In this document: piece by piece, positions 28,201 to 43,200 of the stretch
How positions within the stretch are numbered: the stretch's first letter is position 1
Layout of the letters: each line of letters opens with the position of its first letter
Assembly: GCA_921293015.1 (NCBI GenBank)
Contig: OV121082.1
Coordinates: 24,033,997-24,097,996 of the forward strand
Reading direction: 5' to 3'
Origin: Phorcus lineatus
Taxonomy: Eukaryota > Mollusca > Gastropoda > Trochida > Trochidae
Length of the DNA: 64,000 nt
Program-made: the position numbers and the translations under genes
The notes under the pieces: generated by a model
The model's input: the letters and a program-made list of their open reading frames with translations, nothing else
Told to the model about the DNA's origin: nothing
The model's database searches: none

Positions 28201-31200
28201 GCCCATATCATTATTTTCAAGGGAGAAAGCTTGAATTAGTATTGTTTTGTATCCCCAAATAGCAATTAAAGATATGAAAATTACTAGCTTCAATGAAATT
28301 TTAATGCATATATGTGGTGAAGCTGAAATCACACCACCAATTTACATTGATTCTGGATAGTTTACCTATCAAACACTATCAACCCCAAACAGTCCAGCTG
28401 TCTGCTTCAGTTAAGTTACCAAAATTATGTTTGACTAATTGACGTCATTTTCCAGTTCAATCATATTCATCCAGACATTATGCCTTCTTATTGTCACTGT
28501 ACAAAATGATCAGCTTTAAAATGATACTTTCCAGCAACAGTCTGTAGTTCTTGATCAAATGACACCATTGATTATTCAGGCATGTGTGAATTCTGTAACT
28601 AACATTGCCTCATTTTCAATTGACATGCATCGATGCTGCTGGTATTATTACAGGGGGCAAGTTTGCATCACCATATTAACATACATAAAATTACTTTATC
28701 CTGATACAGCATTACACCAACTTATTACTGCAAGAATGAAGGAGGGTTCTGCAGATTTTCAGCTTCTTTATTGCAAGAGTGTAACATTTTGGTGCAGATT
28801 CTGAAATAGTGACTTGCAAATGATACTGGAAATAGTGTGTAGGTGATAATTTATACATGAATGAAGAGTAAGGTAATACTTTTGAATAGCTAGGTAGATG
28901 TAAAGAGAGATTTAAAAAGTTTATAAAAATGGAAGGAAAGTTGAAAAATCAGTAAAACTCTTTCTCATTTAATATGAAAACAACTACTAGAAATGCTTTC
29001 TACAGCAGGGAATCAATGCTTATTATAAAAATCTGACATAGATATGTACATCAATATTGATATCAGCAATTCATCATCGCATTCCTACCTTCCACTATTG
29101 CGAAAACTCATATCCAAAACACCAACATTCCACATTCACAAATCCAAAGATTTTATATGTAAACAATCAGATTGTGCTCCAAGCTCAAAATGAGCAACCA
29201 TATTTGCCAATGAAGCTCTTTTCAAATAGATCCTTTTGAATCTGAACCTCATTTTCAATACAATTAATTGTCAATATTCATTTAATGGTTGAATTCAATC
29301 CACATCTTTCCTCCAAATTCCAAAAAGCAGACCAGTGTTGTATCTCTGATCGCTTATTTGTTCCACACTGTAATCAATCCTGCTGCATCCAAAAGCCATT
29401 TTCAAACATGCTCATTTTCGGTCTTCATGTTAACTCAAATCCCTCATTCAAACCACATTTACAGATGTGAAGGATTTTCCATCACATCCTGCACATTCAA
29501 AATGGCCGCCCAAACTGTCTGCCAGCTTCCTTCAATTTGAAATCTGATGTTCTTTACAGTATTTCATTGTTCCCATAGATACATGACTGCTGAATACTAT
29601 TTAGTGACCTACATTGTAACTGGAGGTATCTGAATACTGACACTTGTATCCTACAGGGAAGTAGATTGTTTCACATCCTCATGGCACAGTATTGACAGAT
29701 GTGTGTATAGCTGATTGTCTTAACACTTAACTTGCTGATTTGATATTGTTGTCAATGATACGAGTGGTTCTCCTCCTTGAAACATTTTCTCTACAGAAGT
29801 TTGATTCAGTGTTAAAAATACTTTTTGGCCATAGATGTCAAGCTTGGAACATGTTTAATAATCAACCAGCCCAACTGATAAAGCAACAGGGTTTTCATTA
29901 GCAGATCCTGAGGAGATATGTGTGGGTAAAGTTTCAATTCCTCTGACATTTAGTGAATGAAGCACATCAATTAGTCAAATATAATTTTGGAAAATTTATC
30001 TAAAGCAGGTAAAGGATGAAACTAGCATTGATATATCAAGTGTTCAAGTACCCCCATATATAAGGATGTTGTTCGACTTTCGCTTAACTTTGGTATGTAC
30101 ATAAGGCATGTTGAATATGGGAGATGTTTTGAATGAATATCATTATAGCTGGGTGTTTTGACATGTATGAAAGCAAAATAAGACACCATGAAAACACAGT
30201 GTCTCTTTATCAGCTTAATCAGTACGGTATTCTTTATTTCCCTGTTTTAGAAACCTTTCCATTCATCCTCCAAGGTACAGTGAAAAATAATTCATTTATT
30301 CAGTAGAAAAGTTTTGAATTATAAATGATGTAGCTACTTGGAATTTTTTATAGACATGACATCAGAAAAATACCTATATACATATCAGATCACCTGTTTT
30401 ATCCTGAATTTTGCACAAAGTTTTGACTAATTCCACTTCATGATCAATATCATAAGAATCATCAAACAAGTAGAAACCCATTAGGAAATTGAAATTTTTC
30501 TATTCCTATCTTCAAAGTCTTTCACTCTTTTGCACTCAAACTACTTTCAGTAATTAAATAATGGTCAATTTGCTGGCAAAACCGTGGAACATTTTGGATC
30601 AACAACTAAATATTACTAGTCCACAACAAGTCAAAAATAGCAATATCAAAAGGAAATTCACATGGAAATAATTTATTTTTACGATTTTGAAATTTGCAAT
30701 ATACAGATCAGCACCTAAAGATATTTGTAAACAGAGACAAGACTATAAACTTTCAATAGACTTTTCTTTGCAGATTGATTAAAAACCTTGCAAAGTTTTC
30801 AAACTGATGTATCCTTTAAAGATGTTTTACTATCATCTTGTAGCTAGCAGATACAAGACCATTTTTAACAGATATAAATCCTTTCATTGCAGGCTTCAGA
30901 AATTTGTCTCTGACAAAAGAGGATAAAATCTTATTTGTTTAAAAAATACCCAGAATACGCCTTTAATTTGCAGACGTGAGGTGTGGTGATTATGGCAAGA
31001 CATCAACTTGCATAGCAAAAGTATTTCAGGAATGTATTATCATTTTTATCATTATGTCAGGATGAATAAAACTTTGTCATATGTCATATGCAAATGTAAA
31101 CTAAGAAATAGATGATGATAGAGATGAAATCTTTTTCATTCAACATATACAAAACGAGGATGTTCTAAACAGATGATTCAAGATCAGACAATGAAACAGT

Positions 31201-34200
31201 TTCAGAAAGAGGGGTGAATAAATTTTTTTTTAAAGTTGAGCTGATATTCAAGAATGAAACACTTTTCAGAGTGATGGCACCTGGTCCTGTGCCTAGCTAA
31301 GTTAACTGCTATCAGTGTAGTTCAGCAAGATCTGGCATGGCTTGCCGGATGGGTGGGTTACCCGATCATTGCTGTATTAACTGAGAGTTTGAAGGGTTAT
31401 TCCCTGCCCCACACTGAGGCACATGTGAACAACTTGTGGTGTCTCTTTAGGCAAGAGACTTTATTCAAATTGCGCCTCTTTTCACCAAGCAGTAGTAATT
31501 GGGTACCTGGTGTAGATTGTGTTGGAGGTGACCTTGAGGGCTGTAACTGGCAGCATGGGTTAGACCAGGGTAATAATACAGGATGCGCTTAGAGCATATC
31601 CCTCAGTGACATGGATTAGCGCAATATAAATATCCTTATTATTATTATCTTTAATCATTTTAAGTAGAATCCTCCAACATCATTGAGAAAAGAAAACAAA
31701 ATAAAATGAATTTCATACTTAACCTGATTAGTTCTGTACAGAAAATTTGACAAGTCAAAGGCGGGATTCAACCATGACCTTTGAACTCCTTTTAACCACT
31801 GCTGACAATTGCGCAATTCCACTAGATAACAAAACATTTATCACTAAAAGATGACATGTCTAACATATCATAATCTGTACCCAAATTCCACCCAAAAATA
31901 TGAAAATATCAAGAGGCACCACCTTATTAGATAGATATCACTCTCACAAAGTTTTAGTCAAAATTTATGAAAATAATTTAGTTCTTCTCATGTTAATCAA
32001 TGTTACCAAGGAAAAAACATAACTTTCGAAATCTGAAAATATCAAAAGGCATTACCAACCAGTGAGATAAAAGGTACAACACTTACCATGAACAAGAACA
32101 GCATACTGGGTACATTATCATGTTTGTATCCCAATTGTACCACTTTGTATCAGCTAGATTGTACTAGAACCACAGATTTCAACACTGTATTCACTATTTG
32201 TCTCTGTGGTGTTTTTGCAAGATAAAACATGCTTCAATCCCTGCATGTCAAATTAACACATACACATGTTTCTCATGTCTCCTAGTACTTCAAGTCAATC
32301 TTGGAATCATGTTGAATCAACTGTAGACAATCCAATCACAGGATCAATTGGAGATTGGTCTGAGGAACATGTACCCATTGGAGATGAGATGTCTGGAAAT
32401 CATTAACCCTTCCAAATGATCATTTTATAGGTCTTTTTTCTCTGGATTGAAAATAATTGTTTGATTTAATTTGGTTTGATTTGATTAATTAGTTAAAAGC
32501 CTTGAAATAATCAATCAAATGAAACACTCCAATCTTTACAGAAAATCTTGAATTTTCAAATGTTAGATTTTGAGAAATAATAGATTAATTGGTTGTTTTA
32601 TAATTTTTAATATGAATTGTCTGAAATGCAAATAAGCTCAATTTCATTAATGTAAAATGATTTCAAGAATTTAAAAAAAAGCTCTAATGAAATTCCTGCA
32701 TTTTTGCAATCAAATTCCTCATAGAATACTCCTTTAGAATGAACTACTGATTAATAAATTCCTATCTTGGTGTAAGAATTGTGGATCATATTGATTTAAG
32801 ATTAATCTGTTCTTAACATATTTTATCAAAGAAACCAAAAATTGATCCAGAATACATAAAACTTTCAACTTCAAACCTTCACCATGGAATTCATGGCCAA
32901 CTGAAGTCATGAATTCCTGAGTAGAGAATTCTTATCCTCCATATTCAGAAACAATTCCAACGAAATCACACCTTAAAGATTCTTCTTCCCTTGCTTGTCA
33001 GTGCAGTATTCATACAAATTTTCACCTGTTCTTTATCAATACAGTAAGAGCTTAAACAGCCTAATTCCTTAGTCTCATTACAGGAAGAACGGCACTGGGT
33101 CAATACCAAATGCTTGTCTTCTCCTCCAACCAATCAAAATTGAATACTCTGTTTACCATGGTTACCTATAGATTCTCACGACAAACATTTGCGTCATTAT
33201 TTCTTATTTACTTTCTGCTGAAATGAAACTTTTTTTATTTGAGATCGGTGGTAGGAAAACAATACGTTATATCTTTGTTGGCTTGACAGGATTCATTGAT
33301 TGACACAACTTTTTGTCAATATTGACAGAGATGCATCAGAATTTTGTGCTTTATTTAACTAGCTAAATACTGCCTTGCAAGATACATTTATCATGTCCCA
33401 TTTTTTTTTTTATAAAGAAACGCATAGATATGAGAAATTTTCAATAAATACTTTAAAATAAAGTAATAATGTGTCATATGTTATTGATTATACATTAATA
33501 TTTTTCATGATTCATGACATTCTATTATCTCTTGAAGGGTTTACATTTAAAAAGTAAAAAATTCAAATATTACCAATATCTATGATAGAAAAACTTAAGA
33601 TTGGTGAGCACGACAACCTCACAGTCCACAATAAATGGATCTTTTAGATAGGCTGTAAATTTTACGGTTTGTAACAAGATACATTATTTTGTAATCGCTG
33701 AAATGGCCTCTTGATCTTGAACATTAAAACAACATCTAAATAGTCTGGTGAAAACAACAGTTATTTCTGTAATCAAAAGCAAATCACTGATAAATCAAGG
33801 ATAAATTGCCATGGTTAAAGTCGTCTGAAAATTAAAGTTGTTTATATACTCATATCAAATATCAAAAGTAAAGAGTTCTAAATCAAGGGACTACCAATTG
33901 AAATATTCATTAAACCAATAATCCAAAGCATGTGAAAAGTTTCAGAAAGATTAATCTTGCAGGACAGGGTTTGCGATTCTGAATTTGGAAAGTCAAGCTC
34001 TCTAACTCAAGGCCCTATTTATTAGAGATCGAGCCACTCCGTGATTTTCATAACTTAAAATTTACCTTTGATACGAACTTAAATGTCATATGTGGTGACA
34101 TAAAATCAAAACATCTTAACTTTTCATGTCAAAAAGACATATATATATATGACAAATACTTGTTTTGCATGAAAATCTAAAAACAGCCTTTTAAATGCAC

Positions 34201-37200
34201 TGAGGAGTAGATATCACGTCCAATATACATGGATACTAGTTATATAACCTAACAAACGCTATCAACTCCTAATTAACAGCCCTCCTGGCTGTTTTAGATA
34301 AGATTCAAAAATTACGTTTGACTATTTGACGCGTGACACTGTCCGGTTTTCGATCAGAATTGCCATGTTCTACCTCCATATTGTCACTGTAAAAAACCAA
34401 TAAGCTTTAAAATGTGTCTTTTTGGTAACAGTAGACACTTCGTGATCAAATGATAACATTGATTAAGTTTGGCATATATATATATGACTCCAACTGAACA
34501 ACTCACGGAGTGGCTCTTTAAGATATTCATTGCGCCATGCTGGAAATGTAATCAGATCCCTACTGACTATATATATACTTTATATGTATGTTTAACAAGT
34601 TTGACAAACAAAAAAAAGATATTGAGTTCAACAGTTAACCAAAGTATTAGAGTGTCATGGTCACTGTAATTGACCGGTAGGTGCAGATTTCTTGGACGTA
34701 AATGTCACATGACATATGGTTAATATTACAGGGTAGACAGTTTCAGAATTAGTCCCCCAGCGGACAACAATCAATAAACAGTAAATCTAATTAGTGAGTT
34801 GAGTGTTAATAATGATTCAGTGATAATCAAAGAATTGACCAGAAAAATCCATGGTGGCAGCTATAAATCAAGGATAGTTTATGTTTAGGACAGTTGGGAT
34901 GCAAGTTGTGAAACTTGTTGTATTACCTGGACTAAATAAATTCTTTATGCAAAGAAATAAAAAAGAATTGGAAAGACATGAAATGGATATAGACAGATCT
35001 ATCTTTATCCTATTTCATCATACAATGGCTAGTGTTCACAGCGTGACAAGCTAATGAATATTTCATCATATCTGGTGTGGCCATGCATAGATGAAGATTC
35101 AAATTACAGAGGTCAAGGTCGTTTACAATTTCTTTGATAATTACGATGACATAACCACCTGTTCACATTTCAAATACCTGTATGTTGTAACAGGTAGCCT
35201 CAATGAAATAAAAGTAACACAATTTAAAACATTTATTTAACATATATAAACAAAATTGGTATTATTGCAACATTAGTGAACAAGCTATGCCCAATCTCTT
35301 CAATCATAGGTTGAAATCAAGGGAATAAACAAGTTAATTCAAAGTAACTTAGAAGTTTGAGTCAGATGTTTATTTGCTTTGATGAATGTACTGTCATCAC
35401 AATTATAAAAAAGTACTCATACTGCTCAACAAAGAGAGGTGGGACGTTCTGGGGTTTGAGGCCACTTGCCTCAGTTCTCTACTGCAGACAAAGTTGCCTA
35501 GCTGTTTACAGGACTTAACAAAGTGAGTGAGTGAAAATAAGGTTTGACGACAATATAGAATATATGTGTAATGAGATATAAACGTAATATGAAATTACAT
35601 TCAATTGTACCAGGTACCCATCTATACTGCTTTGCTAACCAGCTGTATTCCACATAATATGAAGAAAAATAGACATATACATTGTAACAATCAGATCTAC
35701 TACTTAATTAATGTGTTAAATTGTCGTACTTATTCAACATCAAATGCATTACAATTAAATTATCTTTTCTTGTGTGTTGATTGTGTTTGTGTTATGTTTG
35801 TGCATATGGCTTCCTGTGTAAACATCATCACTTTCTTTTGCCCTGCAAGCATAAGCTCACACGGCTTCATAATTTTTAGCTGAAAATAATCTACCCTCTG
35901 TATAAGTCAACCCCCCTCTTTGACCCCTAAATTTCTGGTGTCAAAATGTCTATTATACACGGTAATAAAGGAAAGATTGTAACACACTTCATGAACCATT
36001 TATCAAATTTGGTCTATCAAAAGGGAGCACTGTGTTTGCATTGCTGATATTAAACCTTTAACAGTTGTTAAGAGAAAATTAAGCACTCCAACATTTGATT
36101 AACCAGAGAATGTAAACCCTAAGAGTCAGGACATCACTCAGTCCGATTAAAATTGACCGTGTTCCGAGGAATAAAAGTTTTTTAATATTAATTCTAGCGG
36201 GGTTCGATCGTATTCTATCAATGGCTATCCTCTCGACAAAGGTCCGAAAGCATCCTCATTGCTTGCACATTCTTACACTAGTTAAGCGCAGACAAAACCT
36301 AGTCATTAGCGGACCAATCACATCATCCCGTTCAAAATAACGATAGCGGTGATAAAGGTTAACAAATGGTAAACGGGAGTTACTTGCCCCTAGATACTGA
36401 TACCAAAAGTTTTTGGCGCTGTCATTGTGATTGGCTAGTTAAGATTGCGTGAGAACGTGCGAGCAAGGAGGGTGCTTTCAGACCGTTGTGGAGAGGAAAG
36501 CACCTGGTTGAAGAAGTTCGAATCCCGCTGTAGTCAATATTTTAAAACTTTTATTCCTTGGAACACAGTATATCAGACTGTGACATCACTTATACTTTGG
36601 GTCCTGAGAATTTAACTCCACTCAGGGATCATAAGCTCTGGTAATCACTTCTGTGATGGTTTCTCCGTGATCTATACCAAGACAGAATGGACATACTTGT
36701 TATCACAGTGTTCCCAGAAGGTGGTGTCTTCGCTGATCCAGGGGTTGGAGGGCAACACGGAGGTCAGGAAGGGGTCGTTGTCTATGTACTGCTCATTGCG
36801 CAGGTTAAAACTGAAATCAGAAATGGAGAATTACTATCTCACTGCAGATGTGTTCATAAAGGACTATACTGCATATTGAATTCAACCCATGTGGAAAGGA
36901 CTGAGACTTTTCAAGAGCATATCTGAAAATTGTTTTTTTTTAAGATTTAGATTTTGTGTAAGTGATTAGTTTTCTGCCAAATTAGCAGACATTTACCAAA
37001 AGGTTGATTGTATGAAAGGTTGTAGGTAAGCTGTACACCGAGCTGAATTGTTGTTTTAAGGTGTCTGCTAAATTGACAGCATTAAATTTTGGGGCTCCAT
37101 TGTTAAGTTTGCAAATCAAGTTTTCTAGTGTTACACTACCTGATTTTGTGACAACATCTTCAGTTGGCATCTCATAGACATTGCTCATTATACCAATACA

Positions 37201-40200
37201 GCCGATCAAAAAAATCTCTAGGTTCTTTATATCTATAAAAATGAATATTTAAATGAATATCCAACTGAATTTGGTTACAATAGCTGTAAATTTTTTGCAC
37301 TAAATTGTGTTTTCAGTTTTAACCAGAGACATCAAAGCACAGGTTGATTGGAAAAAGGGAGGTAACTCCATTCCTCTCCTTGTTTTAAACAAAAGGAAAT
37401 TATGGTAGGGAGTATGCACAACTAGCAAAATTTTTAAAGTGAGCATCAAAACTGTGAGGACTGTCTGTTAATATGTGATAATTACCTCCAAACAAATATG
37501 CCACAATAGCATAGTTCAAACTTCCAGAATGGGAATAAATGAAACAAAGAAGACTTCAATTGAATTTGTGTCTTTAGGTATCATAAACTCTGGAATAGTA
37601 ATTCAAAGACCTCCTATTTAAGACAAAAGAACAGGACATTGATCTGGATGAATTGTTTCAGGCATTTGTCTGAATTGTAATTGTCCAAGGTGGCAATGTC
37701 CAATGTGGCAATGTTCAAGGCGGCAATATTCAACGTAGCAATATTCAAGGTGTCAATGTTGAAGGCGGCAATATTCAAGGCAGCAATGTTCAAGGCGGCA
37801 ATTTTCAAGGCAGCAACATTCAAGGTGGCAATGTTTACAGTGGCAATTGTGCAATTGTTCTATGTTGCAATTAAAATATCAGCCATACAGCTGGTATCTC
37901 ACCTTTCAACAGCTTTTGATGTTTTTACTCTACACGTTGTTGTTGCACTTCTCAGATACCGCAACTGGCAATGAACAATACATCATCAACACCTCAATGA
38001 TATGCATATCAGTATCAAGATTACAGGGATGTGTTTCTATGACAAGCATTATGTGACATTGCCAAACACACTTATAAATCTTCTCTCAAATGTCATCTTC
38101 CCAAAGCAGTAAGCGGACCTTAAAACAGCTTAAAACATGCAAAATATCACTCACCTACATATTATTGGTCTATTAGGGTAAATTTTAGAGAAGAGGACTT
38201 AAATATGTGTAGAATAAATCTAATAAAAAGAGACTGTGAATTATTGTGGTTACAAATATCAACTTGATGAATAGTTTTGTTTTATCATGATGTTCTGACT
38301 GTTGCTGAAAAGTATCACTTTTGATTCTGTAGAGTGAAATATTAAAGTTATCAAATTGGGATTCTGATAAAAACAAAAAACAACAGTCAATAACTTCAGG
38401 TCAATGTATTTAAAACATAATTTTTTAAACATTAGTTGATAGTGTTTGAAAAGTTTCTTATAGCAACCTTGCATATGGGAAGTAACATACATTACAACAT
38501 GTTGTTTTTCAATGAAAATAAATTGTCATTTTGGATGTTTTGAACGAAGATCATCATAATTGAGTGTTTTGGATAATGAAAGACAAATGCAATATTATGA
38601 AAATCATGGAGGTTCACCCTTATACAGGGCTAACGAATCTAAGAGAAAGATGACATTGAACTCACTTGTCTGTGGAGGAAGTCCTTGTTCTTGCGACGAG
38701 CCTCCATCTGACTGAGTGTGAAGTATCTCTTCGGCCCGTCCTCTAGCGTCCTCATCTGGCCTGGCTGGAATTTATTAGAAATGTAAGACGTATCATCTAA
38801 TACTGAGAATGAACCATGCCAAAGGCACCCTAAAATTAACACATATTTATAAACTTAACAGGACACAAAAAAGTTTCTTGTCTTCAACTGTGGAACTGTA
38901 TTGCAGCTACTCCTAATTAAGTCAGTCTTCTATTTAAGTACAAGGTGAGGTGAGGTGATATGGGGTTTAACGCCGCTTTCAAGAGTATTTCACTTATATT
39001 ACGGCTGCCAGTATTATTGCAAAAAGAAAGCATGCAACACCATTGTGGCTATGCATTGTGGTAAAACCTGCGAGCATGGGCTGGAACTAGCAAACCATGT
39101 GTGGTACTGCACTGAAATTCAGTGTAGCATTGCACCCCAACCTGACTGTGTGTAGAACAGTTCTCTACTGTAGACAAAAGTTGCGGAGCCCCTGGCGGGA
39201 CTTGTTAAGTACAAGGGCTTTGGTAAAAGTTGACAAGGAAAATAGCTATCAAGAAATTATTGCCATGTTATCAAACTACCTTTGCAAGAATTCAAATTTG
39301 AAATCAAAGCATCTGGTCACAAAGTAACATAGGAGGAAGCAACAGAACCAACCCAACCAAAATAACAAAATATTACAAACTTAAGGTCCTGTATATGCAA
39401 ACATGTGTCCTGGTTTAATAATTTGGTAGTGGCTGAAAATTTTAACCAACTTAGTTCTACTTTTTAGCAGTGACCAATGCCAGAACAAATATAAACACTT
39501 AAAACTGTTTCAGTAATATTTCTCATCCTGTCTCACTGTAATATGTATACACTTCCGCTCCACTTACCCTAGCTGGGATACAACCCAACCAAAAGCTTTG
39601 CAGTTCGACCTATGAACTCTCTAAAAATTGTCAACCAATAGCAGTGCCTGATATGTGAGTAGATAATATAAATAGCAGGTTTCTTATTTCAAGTTCTTTT
39701 TGGCGGATCACTGTGGATCACTATACGTTTCACCCTGAGACAGGATGAATTTTCACTGAATAAAGCACTTATTTTAAAACTGAATTGTTTACCGGTGGTC
39801 GGTGTATCCTCCAAAATGCCCGCTCCTGACTGTCACAGATTATCTTGTCAGTTCTCTTCTTCTCTTTTGCTATCCTGCAAACAAGGTGATTAATTCTTCA
39901 ATAGCCGGATCATTTCTCAATCCATACAAGCATTGTCTCTCCTTAGAATTATATTAAGCCAGTTGAAAGATGTAGTGTGAAGAGTTTAAATGGTACCTCT
40001 GTTAAAGTTGAAATAAATTGACAGAGACGCTCAGGTGATTGTATGATCCCTGTGTGGATAAAATGCCCCAATTAAGCAGGATGACAAAGGTAAAGGTAAG
40101 CAATTAACAACTTTTTCAGATCTACACACCTGACTTGCTCCTGTGCCTGTGCCAGGATTGAATCCCACTTGTCACACAACATCTTCTGAAGCTTGCCATA

Positions 40201-43200
40201 CACACTCTGTCAACAGATACATTATCATAAAACATAAATTGTCCTTATGTCATCAGATATCTTCGAAGTCTGACCATGTTAACCCTCTTTCTACAACCTT
40301 CACTGGCTTCCTGTTCAAGAAAGGTTATCATTCAAATTTCTGCGCTTTGCTAACAGCATTATACAAGGTAAGTGTTCGCCTGTCTTTGTGAAATCTTGCG
40401 TTAATATCCACTGCCACGAATCAAATGACTAGAAAGAAACACGGTAAAATCTAAGGCTCTAGATCTTTCTTAAACCAGGTACTACAATAATGAGACTTTT
40501 TCTGCACGTCAAACCCTACCATCACTTGAACAGATCAACCTTGAATTGAAGACTTCATTATTGAAAAACTGTTATAAAATTTAACTTACCCATCTAAACA
40601 TATGAATATCCTTGTAACACTTAGAACATGCTAACCATGGGTTTCTATACACATACATATGCATTTATTATCATTATTATAATCATTATAACTGCCTCAG
40701 TTCCAATTCAGGTTCGCGTAGTTGCAAAGGTAGTACTATACTATATAATTTGCACTATATACATGGCAACCATAAGAATTATCCATGTACCTGTTCATAA
40801 TCTTCAAGTCCATGTTTCTGTTTATTTCGCATAGATCTCTTTGCCAGATAGATTGCTGGAAATCAAGAAAGAATGAAGAATTAGACAACTTGAATTTATC
40901 ATATTTTCAAGGATGAAAAGGCATCTACTAAATCACTACTCCCAACTTATTGCTTAAAGTAAAATAAACAGATGTCATCAATGACCTTAAACAATAAGAA
41001 GACGCAATGGAATAACCTTATTTCATTTGGAGGAATACTGCATTATTAGAATAAATGTCATTTACAAACCTTTAAAATATTTTATTGAAACACGATAAAT
41101 TGACAATTAGATTTTACTTTTCAAATACCAAGTGTATAAAATACATGTATGACATTGAGTTATGAAGAAATTGATATGTTTAGTTGAAAAAACAATGTAA
41201 CTTCACCAGAATCATTATCATGATTATCAAGAGTTATCCCCCTTTCATAAAAGGCACGCAACCACATAGCAGCACAGGATCATTATTTTACCATTGCCCA
41301 TGAATTAAGATTTTTATAAGTTATCATCACGGTAGGAATCAATAATAATAAATGAAAAAATTCCCTTTTGGGACAATAACGGTTATCTTATCATATCCTA
41401 GCTATCTCATTTATCTACAAAATAAGACAAATAATTATTTCACAGCTATCCTTGTATATCATTACTTGACAGTATTTTAATTGAATTTGTCAAATTCTGC
41501 TCTTCAAGGTAACATTAAACTACTGCTAACCTCGACTTTATCACATATTGATTTTCATTCAAAGATTTTTCAAGAAAATAAGAACTGGGCTTGATTTTTG
41601 TTAATTTGTCCAATAAACACCTTTAATTAGCCTTTCATTAAGACAGCGTAATTATCGGCTGTGAAAAACCCACCTGGGCTAGGGGCCATAAAATTTGCAC
41701 GGGTGTGACGTAATAAACAGACTGTACAGAGTGGCGCATCATTATTTCAACTGAAATACCGCCTTAAATAATTGTTTAATTACCATTGATGTGGATATCT
41801 TTTTTACACCAAACGCTTAATAATGTTACATCTTCAAATGATTGATCTAACTGAGTTGAAAACATTCTTTGAAAATCTTTAATTATTGGGTTTTTTTCTG
41901 TGATATTGTTACGATAGATGTATAGATGACGAGGCAATGATTCTGTTTATGACGTCACAAAATGGGCGGGTGACCCGTCATGTATTCACTGGTTTGTGGG
42001 CAGATAGATCTAAGCGGCCCATCAAAAGTGACATTCAAAAATGGCTTTCATTACCAAACTGAACAAATTTGAGTAGCGACCTTTGACGCACTATGCAATA
42101 TTGTAATCAGACATTCATATATTCCAAAGAAAATAGTGAAATATGTTTGTGGTTATGTAAACTTTAAGAGCATCGTGATTCACAGATATGAACTAAGTCA
42201 AGATTGCTACCCAAGGAAGTGTGTCATATGACTTTAACATGTGCACACAGGAAAAATTTACATTGCTTATGTTTCACCAAATCAAATCTTACCATATGAC
42301 ACATTGTCTGGTTCCATGTTTTGAGACGGCCAGTAATAGGGTGACTGAAACATGAAAAGGCCTAACGTAACATCTTTTTGGACCTTACTTAATATTGAAA
42401 AGTTAACTGTTGACAGTAAAATTGTTAATATCAAAGGCAAATTGTAAAGGTCTGATAATTATATGGTTCATTTAATGGATTGTAAATTAATCCTTTTTTA
42501 ATCAGAATTTTACAGGGTTTTTTTAAAAATCAACAAATGACATACTTAAACAAGGATCATATTAGAATATCAGCTGAATGTTGAAAATCACTTGAAGTTT
42601 GAAAATAACATGACTTGTTGATCAAAATTTAAAGAATAAAAACTCATTGACTGCTTAGTAACGATTATTCCTTTGTATCTTTTTGACAAATTTTGAATTG
42701 TGGGATTGTTTTATTCATGTTAAATATACTGTACTTTATCTTTAAGAAGAAGGTTTTCAGAGGATAATTGTACTGATCTGATAACCAATGAACACTTGTT
42801 TCTGTGTAATTATATTGTTGCTAACCAAAGGGACCCTCTTTGCCCAATGTTTAAGGTTTGAGGAGGTGTTCTTGGTAAACGACATGGATTTAATGGATGA
42901 ACATACTGAGCAGTAGTTGAATGCATATCAATCGAAAGCGTCATAAAAGGGTGTTGTTCTGTCCAACCAGGGTCGACATCTTCAATTTGGGTAAGATTCT
43001 TCTGACAAAATCAGTTTTCTAATTGTTGACAGATTTGATTTACTGACCAAAAATGATAAACTGGTGTTGGAAATCATGCAAAGACGACCCAAAACCTTCA
43101 AGTCCTACCTGGAACCTGTAGAGTGAGATGTCGCCCTTGACGACCATGTTGCGAAGGTCTGTGATGGGGAAGAAGTAACCATACTGACAGAGGAGTTGGG

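Larger units (their letters stand above)
25286..36696 (-). other. RGS9: RGS intron 9, 11.4 kb
   Basis: Largest intron, lying between the GGL and RGS domains. From its 3' side it holds a 68-bp minisatellite, a ~95-bp degenerate array, a dispersed repeat copy (28420), a SINE-like unit (31260), an inverted-repeat element (34026), a SINE fragment (35430) and a fold-back element (36139). No embedded gene was found. Confidence 0.7.

Noticed and set aside
36982-37209. Minus-strand 75-codon frame considered as the missing GGL exon or a LINE fragment
   Set aside because: It does not match the GGL domain, and the correct exon was found at 37903-37964. Likeness to the segment before a reverse transcriptase was too weak to claim.
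37614-37974. Frames on both strands with five-residue repeats, resembling a pentapeptide-repeat protein
   Set aside because: A 15-bp minisatellite gives five-residue repeats in any open frame. The position before the central Leu is Ala/Thr rather than Asn/Asp, and the frame runs through RGS exon 8 in a wrong strand or phase.
39523-39790. Segment with TATA-like box and AATAAA considered as a solo LTR
   Set aside because: Perfect inverted, not direct, terminal repeats, no TG...CA ends and no primer-binding site nearby; better described as a MITE-like element.
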